Positions 6,746 to 15,320 of a DNA stretch of 37,645 nucleotides are shown here, piece by piece. Both the position numbers and the translations under genes were made by a program. Under the pieces are notes generated by a model, which ran no database searches, was not told the DNA's origin, and worked only from the letters and a program-made list of their open reading frames with translations. How positions within the stretch are numbered: the first letter of the stretch is position 1; each line of letters starts with the position of its first letter. Source of the DNA: Flavobacterium sp. UBA6195 (GTDB lineage: Bacteria; Bacteroidota; Bacteroidia; Flavobacteriales; Flavobacteriaceae); NCBI RefSeq assembly GCF_002422095.1, contig NZ_DITB01000103.1, positions 1 to 37,645 of the forward strand, given 5' to 3'.

Positions 6746-7312
6746 ATGAAAAATTTCAAATCAATCGCTTTAGCTCTTGTAGCTTTCGTATCATTTGCAA
6801 CTAATGCACAAACAAGTAAAAAAGTTGATGCTTCAAAAAGTACTATCAACTGGGTTGGTAAAAAAGTAACAGGTTCTCACGAAGGTACAATTACTTTAAA
6901 AGAAGGAACTTTAATTTTCAAAGGGAAAAAATTAGTAGGTGGAAACTTTACAGTTGACATGACTACTATTAATACAACAGACTTAGAAGGAAAAGGAAAA
7001 GCAAACTTAGATGGTCACTTAAAATCGGATGATTTCTTTGGTGTTGAAAAATTCCCAACTGCTACTTTAGTTATCAAATCTCTTGGAGAAAAAGGTAATG
7101 GCGTTTACGCTGTAACTGCTGATTTAACAATCAAAGGAAAAACAGAATCTATTAAATTTGATTTAGCGGTTGCTGCAAATTCAGCTACAACTACATTAAA
7201 AGTAGATAGAACTAAATATGATATCACTTATAAATCTGGAAACTTTTTCAGCGATTTAGGTGATAAAGTTATTTATGACGATTTTGATTTAACTGTTAAG
7301 TTAGCGTTCTAA
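6746..7312 (+). CDS. YceI-family periplasmic protein
   Basis: This 188-residue protein has a signal peptide (residues 1-21, ending ATNA before QTSKK). The mature part is a YceI-type lipocalin-like barrel: STINWVGKKVTGSHEGTI, GGNFTVDMTTI, LDGHLKSDDFFGVEKFPTA, and the C-terminal KVIYDDFDLTVKLAF. YceI proteins bind polyisoprenoid or amphiphilic ligands in the periplasm; their physiological role is not settled. The gene lies 32 bases after the nitroreductase with no terminator between, so it is probably the third gene of the marR operon. A strong terminator follows. Confidence 0.92.
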   Translation: MKNFKSIALALVAFVSFATNAQTSKKVDASKSTINWVGKKVTGSHEGTITLKEGTLIFKGKKLVGGNFTVDMTTINTTDLEGKGKANLDGHLKSDDFFGVEKFPTATLVIKSLGEKGNGVYAVTADLTIKGKTESIKFDLAVAANSATTTLKVDRTKYDITYKSGNFFSDLGDKVIYDDFDLTVKLAF

Positions 7313-7340
7313 TTACGTGGGAAATATTGCTATGAAAAAC

Positions 7341-7373
7341 AAAAAAGCCTTGTTGTAATTCAGGGCTTTTTTT
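7341..7373 (+). terminator. Terminator after yceI
   Basis: A stem AAAAAGCCTTG/CAGGGCTTTTT with one wobble pair, then a T-run. It closes the marR-nitroreductase-yceI operon. Confidence 0.82.
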
Positions 7374-7400
7374 ATTTGATACTATTTCAACACATACAAT

Positions 7401-7430
7401 AAAAAAAGCTCCGAGTTTCCTCGAAGCTTT
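7401..7430 (-). terminator. Terminator after tRNA-His
   Basis: Read on the minus strand, a stem of about 10 pairs (AAGCTTCGAG with CTCGGAGCTT) closed by a GAAA tetraloop is followed by a T-run. It starts 12 bases after the tRNA 3' end. Confidence 0.82.
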
Positions 7431-7441
7431 CCAATGTTAAG

Positions 7442-7516
<75 letters not shown>

Positions 7517-7532
7517 ATTTGTTTTGCGAGTG

Positions 7533-7563
7533 CAAATATAGGGGTTTACTTCTATCTTGCAAA
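7533..7563 (-). promoter_or_regulatory. Promoter of tRNA-His
   Basis: On the minus strand TTTG (7563-7560), a 19-base spacer, and TATATTTG (7540-7533) form a perfect Bacteroidota vegetative promoter. The predicted start is near 7529, about 12 bases before the tRNA 5' end. Confidence 0.8.
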
Positions 7564-7590
7564 GATTTTTTTTACTTTTTTACTACAATT

Positions 7591-8307
7591 TTATTTCAAA
7601 TCGCCTAAGCTATTGACAGCCAAATATCTTTCAGTAGTAAAACCTTCTGCATACTCTACTCCAACTAGCCTTCCAAGGTCTTGAGCACGATATTTTACAC
7701 TATCTAAAAAGTTTTTTGAAGTAATTGGTGAAACCGGTTCTTTTGAATTTGGATCATAAAACTGCGAACCATAAGCCAACACAGAATCCATTTTTTTATC
7801 CATAAATTCCGAAATATCTACTACAAAATCAGGTTCAATATTTTGCCATTGGATGTAATGATACACTACTTTTGGTCGCCATGCTTCTTGCGCGTCGCCA
7901 TTTAACTCGGTTTTAATTTGGCGTAAACCTGATAGAAAACAAGCATCGCTAACTAATTTACTTCCTTTTCCATGATCAATGTGTCTATCTTTAACGGCGT
8001 TACACAAGACGATTTCAGGTTGGTATTTGCGAATCATTTCAATTACTTTCAATTGATGTGCTTCATCATTTACGAAAAAACCATCACGCATATCTAAATT
8101 CTCACGCACCACAACTCCTAAAATCTCTGAAGCCTTAGCCGATTCCGAATTACGAATTTCCACCGAACCACGAGTTCCTAACTCACCACGAGTTAAATCG
8201 ATAATCCCGACTTTCTTTCCAAGGCTAACTTCTTTGGCAATCGTGCCGCTACAACCTAATTCTACATCATCTGGATGCGCTCCAAAAGCTAATATATCTA
8301 ATTTCAT
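7591..8307 (-). CDS. bshB1: Bacillithiol biosynthesis deacetylase BshB1
   Basis: This 238-residue zinc-dependent deacetylase of the LmbE/PIG-L family removes acetate from N-acetylglucosaminyl malate, the second step of bacillithiol synthesis. Family marks are LAFGAHPDDVELG (the zinc-binding AHPDD), DLTRGELGTRGS, and RHIDHGKGSKL (third zinc ligand and active-site histidines). The length and the GTRGS segment fit BshB1 rather than general LmbE proteins. It is cytoplasmic. It lies 30 bases after menF on the same strand and is probably co-transcribed with menI and menF, although the pathways are not linked; bshA and bshC are not in the window. Confidence 0.93.
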   Translation of the reverse strand: MKLDILAFGAHPDDVELGCSGTIAKEVSLGKKVGIIDLTRGELGTRGSVEIRNSESAKASEILGVVVRENLDMRDGFFVNDEAHQLKVIEMIRKYQPEIVLCNAVKDRHIDHGKGSKLVSDACFLSGLRQIKTELNGDAQEAWRPKVVYHYIQWQNIEPDFVVDISEFMDKKMDSVLAYGSQFYDPNSKEPVSPITSKNFLDSVKYRAQDLGRLVGVEYAEGFTTERYLAVNSLGDLK

Positions 8308-8337
8308 TTTTAGTTTATAAGTTTATCGTTTAAGAGT

Positions 8338-9372
8338 TTAAAAGGTTTTGGAAACTAAAATATTTCTCATGGTCATGGATTTGTTTTCTGTTTCAATAAA
8401 TTCCTTTTCAGGATTGCTGTCTTTTGTGATGCCACAACCTACGTAAATAGTTACAACATCATTTTCTACTTCTAAACAGCGTAAATTTACGAATAAATCG
8501 GTTTGATTGTCTTTATTGTATTCACCTAAAAATCCCGCGTAATATTTTCGATTATAACCTTCATTTTTCAGAATAAAATCGATGGCTTGTACTTTGGGTA
8601 AACCACAAACCGCTGGTGTTGGATGTAACGCTTTTATCAAATCATTCGCTTGAAAATCAGGAGTTAATTCACCCGAAATAAACGATTTTAAATGCGCTAA
8701 ATTTCCAGCTTTAACTGTTTTAGCATCAGAAACAATAAGATTATTTATTTTATCTTTTACTTTAGTTACAATATAATCCGTTACAAATTGTTGTTCTTCG
8801 ATTTCTTTGGTGGCCCAAATTACATTTTCCGAATACAATTGTGTTCCTGCTAAAGCCACCGTTTCAAACTGATTTTGATTGATTTTTACTAATTGCTCTG
8901 GCGTAGCTCCCATCCATAAACCAATTTTAGGATGAAAAAACAAATAGCGAAAAGCCGTTGGATAAGTTGAAATCAAGCTCTGAAAGGTTTCAATAATTGA
9001 AATTTGCTCTTTTAAAACTATTTTTCGAGACAAAACTACTTTATCAAATTGACCTTGTTGAATAGCCAAAACTCCTTTTGAAACTAAATCTTCAAAAGCC
9101 TCTTTTTGATTACTTTCAGAAGTGAAATTTTCAGTAGATTTTTTCTCTAAATTTTCAAGATTTCCTTGTGAAAAGGTATTCCCTTCAAACGGAATTATGA
9201 CTTGATTTCCTTTATGAAATGGCATAAAAACAAATCCGGCTTGACAGATGAAATCAATAATTTCATCATTTTGTTGTACCAGTAAATTCCAAACGTTTTC
9301 ATTAGGTTTTACATAGCAAACAAACGATTTTTGTTGCGAAAATAAAGCTTGTATTTCTTCAAAAACTTGCAT
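8338..9372 (-). CDS. menF: Isochorismate synthase MenF
   Basis: This 344-residue chorismate-binding enzyme converts chorismate to isochorismate, the first step of menaquinone synthesis. Family marks are KVVLSRKIVL, FLFFHPKIGLWMGATPEQL, TVALAGTQ, HPTPAVCGLPK, YYAGFLGE and the C-terminal VGCGITKDSNPEKEFIETENK. It is shorter than the E. coli enzyme (about 430) because the N-terminal part is reduced, which is common in this group. Its ATG overlaps the stop codon of the upstream thioesterase by one base (TAATG), a sign of translational coupling. An entC role (siderophores) is less likely because no siderophore genes are nearby and the partner is MenI-like. Confidence 0.9.
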   Translation of the reverse strand: MQVFEEIQALFSQQKSFVCYVKPNENVWNLLVQQNDEIIDFICQAGFVFMPFHKGNQVIIPFEGNTFSQGNLENLEKKSTENFTSESNQKEAFEDLVSKGVLAIQQGQFDKVVLSRKIVLKEQISIIETFQSLISTYPTAFRYLFFHPKIGLWMGATPEQLVKINQNQFETVALAGTQLYSENVIWATKEIEEQQFVTDYIVTKVKDKINNLIVSDAKTVKAGNLAHLKSFISGELTPDFQANDLIKALHPTPAVCGLPKVQAIDFILKNEGYNRKYYAGFLGEYNKDNQTDLFVNLRCLEVENDVVTIYVGCGITKDSNPEKEFIETENKSMTMRNILVSKTF

Positions 9373-9824
9373 TATTGTCTTCTCGATAATACCATATTGG
9401 TTAATTTACAAAGCGAAATTAACTTTCCGTCTTCGTCTACAATTCTAATTTCCCACAAATGAATACTTGCACCTTTATGAATGATTTTTGCCGTAGCTGT
9501 TACCATTCCTTCTCTTTTACTTTTCAAGTGATTGGCAGAAATTTCGATACCACGAACTTCTTGCTTTTCTGGATTTACAAACATTAAAGAAGCGGCACTT
9601 CCTACACTTTCTGCTAAAGCAACTGTTGCTCCCCCATGTAATAATCCCATTGGTTGATGCACTCTTGGATTTACTGGCATAGTTGCAGTTAAGAAATCTT
9701 CACCAGCATCAGTATAAACAATATCTAAGGTATTCATTAAAGTATTTTTGCTCCAATCGTTACACAATTGCAACATTTTTTCTCTATCAAACATCATAAC
9801 TTTATTTTTTGTAAAATTAATCAT
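9372..9824 (-). CDS. menI: Hotdog-fold thioesterase, MenI/YdiI-like (DHNA-CoA hydrolase)
   Basis: This 150-residue hotdog thioesterase contains ATMPVNPRVHQPMGLLHGGA, then VALAESVGSAAS with the catalytic Glu, GIEISANHLKSKREG and IHLWEIRIVDEDGKL. This reads very like E. coli YdiI (MenI), which releases 1,4-dihydroxy-2-naphthoate from its CoA ester in menaquinone synthesis. The one-base overlap with menF supports that role. A general PaaI-type thioesterase is the alternative. The start is uncertain: the ATG at 9824 gives ten extra residues before a second Met (MFDREKML). Downstream genes are menF and bshB1. Confidence 0.82.
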   Translation of the reverse strand: MINFTKNKVMMFDREKMLQLCNDWSKNTLMNTLDIVYTDAGEDFLTATMPVNPRVHQPMGLLHGGATVALAESVGSAASLMFVNPEKQEVRGIEISANHLKSKREGMVTATAKIIHKGASIHLWEIRIVDEDGKLISLCKLTNMVLSRRQ

Positions 9825-9931
9825 TCCGAATAGAATATTTCAACAGATTTAACGTTTTAATAGTTATTTTAATCCATTTTTGATTTTATAGATTTAAAAT
9901 TAATAATTACATTTACCAAAATTAACTTTAC

Positions 9932-11494
9932 ATGCGTCGTTTATTACTTTTAATACTAATTGGATTTGCCGTTTCATTAACTTCTTGTAGAAACGATTTT
10001 GAATTTGAATCTAAAACAGGTGGTTTAGAATTTTCAAAAGATACGGTGTATTTGGACACTGTTTTTACTAATATTGGCTCGAGTACTTATACGTTGAAAG
10101 TGTACAATAGAAGTAGTAAAAACATTTCAATTCCATCACTTAGATTAAAAGATGGAACAGCATCAAAATACCGTTTAATGGTAGATGGAATGGCGGGGCA
10201 AGTGTTTGAAAATGTTGAAATTTTGGCAAAAGATAGTATGTATATTTTCGTTTCGGTTACTGCCGAGGTTGCCGACGCTAATCCTTCCGATTTTCTATAT
10301 ACCGATAAAATTTTATTTGGAGATGAAACCAATCCGAATCATCAAAAAGTGGAGTTGGTTACTCTAATTCAAGATGCTTATTTTATTTATCCTGGAAGAG
10401 TTCAAAATCCAGATGAAACCTATACTTATGATGAATTAAATTTGGGTGTCGATGGAGATGGAAATCCTATTTCAATACGAGGTAGATTTTTGGAAGAAAC
10501 TCATCCAGCAAATGGAAACGAATTGCATTGGACTAACACCAAACCTTATGTTGTTTACGGTTATGCCGCTGTCCCATCGAATAAAACACTTGTCGTAGAT
10601 GCAGGAGCAAGAGTACATTTCCATGCCGAATCAGGTTTAATAGTGGCTAATAATGCATCTATTCAAGTTAATGGTAGTCCTTCAACTACAGAAGCTTTAG
10701 AAAATGAAGTTATTTTTGAAGGCGATCGTTTAGAACCTAATTTTTCTGAAGTTCCTGGTCAATGGGGAACTATTTGGTTTTCACAAGGAAGCACAAATAA
10801 TCAAATTAAAAATTTAACTATAAAAAATGCAACTGTTGGAATGTTAGTTACCGGAAACGATGAAACTTCTACTCCTACTTTAAATATCGAAAACACACAG
10901 ATTTACAATTGTTCAAATGTGGGTATTTTAGCCCGAGATGGAAATATAGAAGGAAGAAATGTTGTTATTAATAATTGTGGCCAAATTTCATTTGCAGGAA
11001 GTTATGGTGGAAGTTATGAGTTTATTCATTGTACGTTTGCTAATTATTGGCCAACACCAAATCAAACCGCAGTGTTATTGAGTAATGAAAATAATGGTAC
11101 AACGACTACAACATTGACTAAAGCCAATTTTAAAAACTGTATTATTCATACATCTAGCAATTTTGGAATTGTTTTGAAAAAAAGTAATGAAAATTTTAAT
11201 TACAAGTTTGATCACTCATTAATAAAGTTTGCCGATTTTAGCAATCAATTTATCAACAATGAACTTTATGATTTTTCTAATATCAATTTATTTGATACTT
11301 GCTTAATTGCAAGAAGTTCGACTAACAATAATCCTGATTTTAAAGATGCTAGAAACAATAAATTGATTATAGGAGAAAACTCAGCTGCAAAAGGAACTGC
11401 AGATAACACTTACTCTACATTCAATGACATATTAAACAATCAAAGAAACGGTGCAACTGATATGGGCGCTTACAATTGGACCACATTTGATTAA
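9932..11494 (+). CDS. Lipoprotein with right-handed parallel beta-helix repeats
   Basis: This 520-residue lipoprotein has a signal peptide ending LTSC with the lipidated Cys at residue 19. The N-terminal 150 residues contain beta-sandwich-like segments (DTVYLDTVFTNIGSSTYTLKVYN, seen as DTVFTNIGSSTYTLKVYN) that resemble Ig-like domains of Bacteroidota surface proteins. The C-terminal half has repeated short strands with Asn/Gly turns (NNQIKNLTIKNATVGMLV, NCSNVGILARDGNIEGRNVV, NFKNCIIHTSSNFGIVL), typical of right-handed beta-helix proteins. No pectate-lyase catalytic signature is visible, so an enzymatic role is not supported. It is monocistronic between the menI and purL promoters. The function is unknown. 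Confidence 0.85.
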   Translation: MRRLLLLILIGFAVSLTSCRNDFEFESKTGGLEFSKDTVYLDTVFTNIGSSTYTLKVYNRSSKNISIPSLRLKDGTASKYRLMVDGMAGQVFENVEILAKDSMYIFVSVTAEVADANPSDFLYTDKILFGDETNPNHQKVELVTLIQDAYFIYPGRVQNPDETYTYDELNLGVDGDGNPISIRGRFLEETHPANGNELHWTNTKPYVVYGYAAVPSNKTLVVDAGARVHFHAESGLIVANNASIQVNGSPSTTEALENEVIFEGDRLEPNFSEVPGQWGTIWFSQGSTNNQIKNLTIKNATVGMLVTGNDETSTPTLNIENTQIYNCSNVGILARDGNIEGRNVVINNCGQISFAGSYGGSYEFIHCTFANYWPTPNQTAVLLSNENNGTTTTTLTKANFKNCIIHTSSNFGIVLKKSNENFNYKFDHSLIKFADFSNQFINNELYDFSNINLFDTCLIARSSTNNNPDFKDARNNKLIIGENSAAKGTADNTYSTFNDILNNQRNGATDMGAYNWTTFD

Positions 11495-11516
11495 TTTAAA
11501 CTGATCTATATATTAT

Positions 11517-11547
11517 TTTGTTTGTTCTATTTTTTAGAATAAATTTG
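11517..11547 (+). promoter_or_regulatory. Promoter of purL
   Basis: TTTG (11517-11520), exactly 19 bases, then TAAATTTG (11540-11547): a perfect Bacteroidota promoter. The transcription start is predicted near 11551. Confidence 0.8.
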
Positions 11548-11553
11548 CACTTT

Positions 11554-11580
11554 CAACAACACACAAACAACAACACACAA
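11554..11580 (+). repeat. CA-rich duplicated leader before purL
   Basis: CAACAACACACAA occurs twice with a 14-base period, and the second copy runs into the start codon. The leader has no G, no Shine-Dalgarno sequence and no ability to fold, which fits initiation on unstructured A-rich leaders in this phylum. Confidence 0.7.
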
Positions 11581-14500
11581 TGATTCATTTCTTCGGAAAC
11601 CAATCCAACACCGTATTTGCGGTTCAAACGCAAAACGAATTATCGACTGAAGACATCAACAAATTAAATTGGCTTTTTGGCAACGCACATAAAATAGAAA
11701 AATCCGTATTGTCGGATTTTTTTGTTGGACCACGTGCCGCTATGATTACGCCTTGGAGTACCAATGCTGTAGAAATTACGCAAAATATGGGAATTTCAGG
11801 CATCATTCGTATTGAGGAATTTGAAAAAGTAGCTGCCGATTTTAATGATTTCGACCCAATGCTGTCTCAAAAGTATTCGGAGTTAAATCAAGAAATATAT
11901 ACGATTAATATCCAACCAGAACCAATTTTAGATATTGAGGATATTGACGCATACAATAAATCAGAAGGTTTAGCATTAAGTCCAGAAGAAGTGGACTATT
12001 TGAATAATCTTTCCACTAAATTAGGAAGAAAATTAACGGATTCTGAAATTTTTGCTTTCTCACAAGCGAATTCAGAGCACTGTCGTCATAAAATTTTCAA
12101 TGGAACCTTTGTGATTGATGGCGAAGAAAAACCAACTTCTTTATTCAAATTAATTAAGAAAACATCGGAAACCAATCCAAACGATATTGTTTCCGCTTAT
12201 AAAGATAATGTAGCTTTTGTAAAAGGTCCGAAAGTAACCCAATTCGCACCAAAAAGCGCCGACAAACCAGATTTCTACCAAGAAAAAGAATTTGATTCGG
12301 TACTTTCTTTAAAAGCAGAAACACATAATTTCCCAACAACAGTAGAACCTTTCAATGGAGCTGCAACCGGTTCAGGAGGCGAAATTCGTGACCGTTTAGC
12401 TGGTGGACAAGGTTCGTTACCTTTAGCAGGAACTGCCGTTTACATGACTTCTTATTCTCGTTTAGAAGAAACGCGTCCATGGGAAAAAGGAATGAAAGAA
12501 AGACCTTGGTTGTACCAAACGCCAATGGATATTTTAATTAAAGCCTCAAACGGAGCTTCAGATTTTGGAAATAAATTTGGACAACCCTTAATTACAGGTT
12601 CTATTTTAACGTTCGAACATGAGGAAAACAATCGTAAAATTGGTTATGATAAAGTTATCATGCAAGCGGGTGGAATTGGTTACGGAAAATTAGATCAAGC
12701 GATTAAAAAGAAACCTACGACTGGCGATAAAATCGTTATTTTAGGTGGAGAAAATTATAGAATTGGAATGGGTGGTGCTGCAGTATCTTCAGCAGATACA
12801 GGAGCTTTTGGTTCAGGAATTGAATTAAATGCGATCCAACGTTCGAATCCCGAAATGCAAAAACGTGCTGCTAACGCCATTCGTGGTTTGGTAGAAAGTG
12901 ACAACAATCCAATTGTTTCGATTCACGATCATGGTGCGGGTGGACATTTAAATTGTCTTTCTGAATTAGTGGAAGAAACCGGAGGATTAATCGATTTAGA
13001 TAAATTACCAGTTGGCGACCCTACACTTTCTGCTAAAGAAATCATCGGAAACGAATCGCAAGAAAGAATGGGATTAGTAATTGGCGAAAAAGATATTGAA
13101 ACTTTACAAAGAATTGCCGACAGAGAGCGTTCTCCAATGTATCAAGTGGGTGATGTTACGAATGACCATAGATTTACATTCGAATCAAAATCTACAGGTG
13201 TAAAACCAATGGATTATGCTTTGGAGGATTTCTTCGGAAGTTCGCCAAAAACCATTATGACGGATAAAACCGTTGCTACAAACTATTCAGATTTAGAATA
13301 TTCAAAAGAAAATATAGGAAGCTACTTAAGTCAGGTTTTACAATTAGAAGCCGTAGCTTGTAAAGATTGGTTAACCAACAAAGTGGACCGTTGTGTAGGC
13401 GGACGTGTAGCAAAACAACAATGTGTGGGTCCATTACAATTACCTTTAAACAATGTCGGTGTAATGGCATTAGATTTCAAAGGAAAAGAGGGAATTGCGA
13501 CTTCAATTGGACACTCACCTATTTCTGCTTTAGTGAATCCTGTTGCGGGTTCAAGAACTGCTATTACTGAAGCGTTATCAAATATCGTTTGGGCGCCATT
13601 GAAAGATGGTTTACAATCGGTTTCTTTATCAGCCAACTGGATGTGGGCTTGTAAAAATGAAGGGGAAGATGCTCGTTTATATGAAGCAGTAAAAGGATGT
13701 TCTGATTTTGCTATTGAATTGGGAATCAATATTCCAACCGGAAAAGATTCACTTTCAATGAAACAAAAATATCCAAATGATGAAGTAATTGCGCCAGGAA
13801 CGGTTATTATTTCAGCAGCTGGAAATTGTTCAAACATTACTAAAGTAGTAGAACCAGTTTTACAAAGAAATGGCGGAAACATTTACTACATCAACTTATC
13901 ACAAGATTCGTTTAAATTAGGCGGAAGTTCGTTTGCTCAGGTGTTGAATAAAATTGGAAATGACGTTCCAACGATTCAAAATTCAGAATTCTTCAAAAAA
14001 GCATTCAACGTTTTACAAGATTTAATCAAAGACAGAAAAATTAAAGCAGGACATGATATTGGAAGCGGTGGTTTAATCACAACTTTATTAGAAATGTGTT
14101 TTGCAGATGATAAATTAGGAGCATTAATCGATTTGACTTCATTAGGAGAAAAAGATACGGTTAAAGCTTTATTTAATGAAAATATCGGTGTTGTTTTCCA
14201 AGCGAGTGCTGAAGTGGAAGCAATTTTTGCCCAACATAATATTGAGATTTTCAAAATTGGTTCAGCAATTGATGGCGATGCGTTTACCATTATTAATGGT
14301 GAAGATAGTTTGACATTCAGTATTGCAACTTTAAGAGATACTTGGTACAAAACATCTTTCCTTTTAGATTCAAAACAATCTAAAAACGGAATGGCACAAG
14401 CACGTTTTGAAAATTACAAAAACCAAAAATTACAATTCACTTTCCCATCGCATTTTACAGGTAAATTACCTGTCATTTCGAGCGGAGTCGAGAAACCAAA

Positions 14501-15245
14501 AGCAGCAATTATTCGTGAAAAAGGAAGTAATTCTGAACGTGAAATGGCAAATGCAATGTTCTTAGCTGGATTTGATGTAAAAGATGTACATATGACCGAT
14601 TTAATTTCGGGAAGAGAAACTTTAGAAGATATTCAATTCATCGGAGCAGTTGGAGGATTTTCGAATTCGGATGTTTTAGGTTCGGCTAAAGGTTGGGCTG
14701 GAGCGTTTTTATACAACGAAAAAGCCAATAATGCATTGAAAAACTTCTACAAACGCGAGGACACACTTTCAGTGGGAATCTGTAATGGTTGTCAGTTATT
14801 AATGGAATTAGAATTGATCAATCCAGAACACGAAGTTCACGGAAAAATGCACCACAATACTTCAAACAAACACGAAAGTGGCTTTACTTCGGTAACGGTT
14901 CAGAAGAACAATTCGGTTATGTTATCAACGTTAGAAGGAACAACTTTGGGTGTTTGGATTTCACATGGAGAAGGAAAATTCAAATTACCATATTCAGAAG
15001 ATAAATATAATATAGTAGCGAAATACGCTTACGAAGGCTATCCAGCGAATCCAAATGGTTCTGATTTCAACACGGCTATGATGTGTGATACTACTGGAAG
15101 ACATTTGGTAATGATGCCACACATTGAGCGTTCGACTTTCCCTTGGAACTGGGCACATTATCCGGAAAGAGGGCAAAAAGACGAAGTTTCACCTTGGTTA
15201 GAAGCTTTTGTGAATGCTAGAAAATGGATTGAAAATAAAAAATAA
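11580..15245 (+). CDS. purL: Phosphoribosylformylglycinamidine synthase PurL (large single-chain form)
   Basis: This 1221-residue enzyme makes FGAM from FGAR, glutamine and ATP, the fourth step of purine synthesis. In order it has an N-terminal PurS-like domain, a linker with SQANSEHCRHKIF, two AIRS-type ATP-grasp-like halves (ETHNFPTTVEPFNGAATGSG; NIPTGKDSLSM), and a C-terminal class I glutamine amidotransferase domain with the nucleophile in GICNGCQLL (Cys1071) and PHIERSTFPWNWAHYPE. The length is that of the proteobacterial-type single chain, not the split PurSLQ. The linker before the amidotransferase domain contains an in-frame dispersed-repeat-like sequence (14471-14495). The gene has a strong promoter and terminator of its own. 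Confidence 0.97.
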   Translation: MIHFFGNQSNTVFAVQTQNELSTEDINKLNWLFGNAHKIEKSVLSDFFVGPRAAMITPWSTNAVEITQNMGISGIIRIEEFEKVAADFNDFDPMLSQKYSELNQEIYTINIQPEPILDIEDIDAYNKSEGLALSPEEVDYLNNLSTKLGRKLTDSEIFAFSQANSEHCRHKIFNGTFVIDGEEKPTSLFKLIKKTSETNPNDIVSAYKDNVAFVKGPKVTQFAPKSADKPDFYQEKEFDSVLSLKAETHNFPTTVEPFNGAATGSGGEIRDRLAGGQGSLPLAGTAVYMTSYSRLEETRPWEKGMKERPWLYQTPMDILIKASNGASDFGNKFGQPLITGSILTFEHEENNRKIGYDKVIMQAGGIGYGKLDQAIKKKPTTGDKIVILGGENYRIGMGGAAVSSADTGAFGSGIELNAIQRSNPEMQKRAANAIRGLVESDNNPIVSIHDHGAGGHLNCLSELVEETGGLIDLDKLPVGDPTLSAKEIIGNESQERMGLVIGEKDIETLQRIADRERSPMYQVGDVTNDHRFTFESKSTGVKPMDYALEDFFGSSPKTIMTDKTVATNYSDLEYSKENIGSYLSQVLQLEAVACKDWLTNKVDRCVGGRVAKQQCVGPLQLPLNNVGVMALDFKGKEGIATSIGHSPISALVNPVAGSRTAITEALSNIVWAPLKDGLQSVSLSANWMWACKNEGEDARLYEAVKGCSDFAIELGINIPTGKDSLSMKQKYPNDEVIAPGTVIISAAGNCSNITKVVEPVLQRNGGNIYYINLSQDSFKLGGSSFAQVLNKIGNDVPTIQNSEFFKKAFNVLQDLIKDRKIKAGHDIGSGGLITTLLEMCFADDKLGALIDLTSLGEKDTVKALFNENIGVVFQASAEVEAIFAQHNIEIFKIGSAIDGDAFTIINGEDSLTFSIATLRDTWYKTSFLLDSKQSKNGMAQARFENYKNQKLQFTFPSHFTGKLPVISSGVEKPKAAIIREKGSNSEREMANAMFLAGFDVKDVHMTDLISGRETLEDIQFIGAVGGFSNSDVLGSAKGWAGAFLYNEKANNALKNFYKREDTLSVGICNGCQLLMELELINPEHEVHGKMHHNTSNKHESGFTSVTVQKNNSVMLSTLEGTTLGVWISHGEGKFKLPYSEDKYNIVAKYAYEGYPANPNGSDFNTAMMCDTTGRHLVMMPHIERSTFPWNWAHYPERGQKDEVSPWLEAFVNARKWIENKK
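14471..14495. repeat. Dispersed-repeat-like sequence in frame inside purL
   Basis: The 25 bases contain TCATTTCGAGCGGAGTCGAG, which I recognise as a core of a short repeat seen mostly between genes in Flavobacterium genomes. Here it is read in frame as VISSGVEK in the linker before the amidotransferase domain. The repeat identity is from memory and was not checked by search. Confidence 0.55.
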
Positions 15246-15261
15246 TTTATCCAAACTTTAT

Positions 15262-15293
15262 AAAAAAGCATCTTTTAATTAAGATGCTTTTTT
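15262..15293 (+). terminator. Terminator after purL
   Basis: AAAAAAGCATCTT, loop TTAATT, AAGATGCTTTTTT: a perfect 13-pair stem with a T-run, 16 bases after the purL stop codon. Confidence 0.9.
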
Positions 15294-15320
15294 TGTACTA
15301 TTGTGTAAAATTAAATAATA

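Noticed and set aside
11495..11579. Riboswitch before purL
   Set aside because: The region is only 85 bases and the transcript leader about 29 bases, free of G and unable to fold into a purine-type aptamer.
13331..13882. 183-codon open frame on the minus strand inside purL
   Set aside because: It lies wholly inside the coding sequence of purL in another frame, matches no family and has no promoter. It is a shadow of a long gene.
13976..14350. 124-codon open frame on the minus strand inside purL
   Set aside because: It overlaps the conserved purL frame and has no recognisable protein features.
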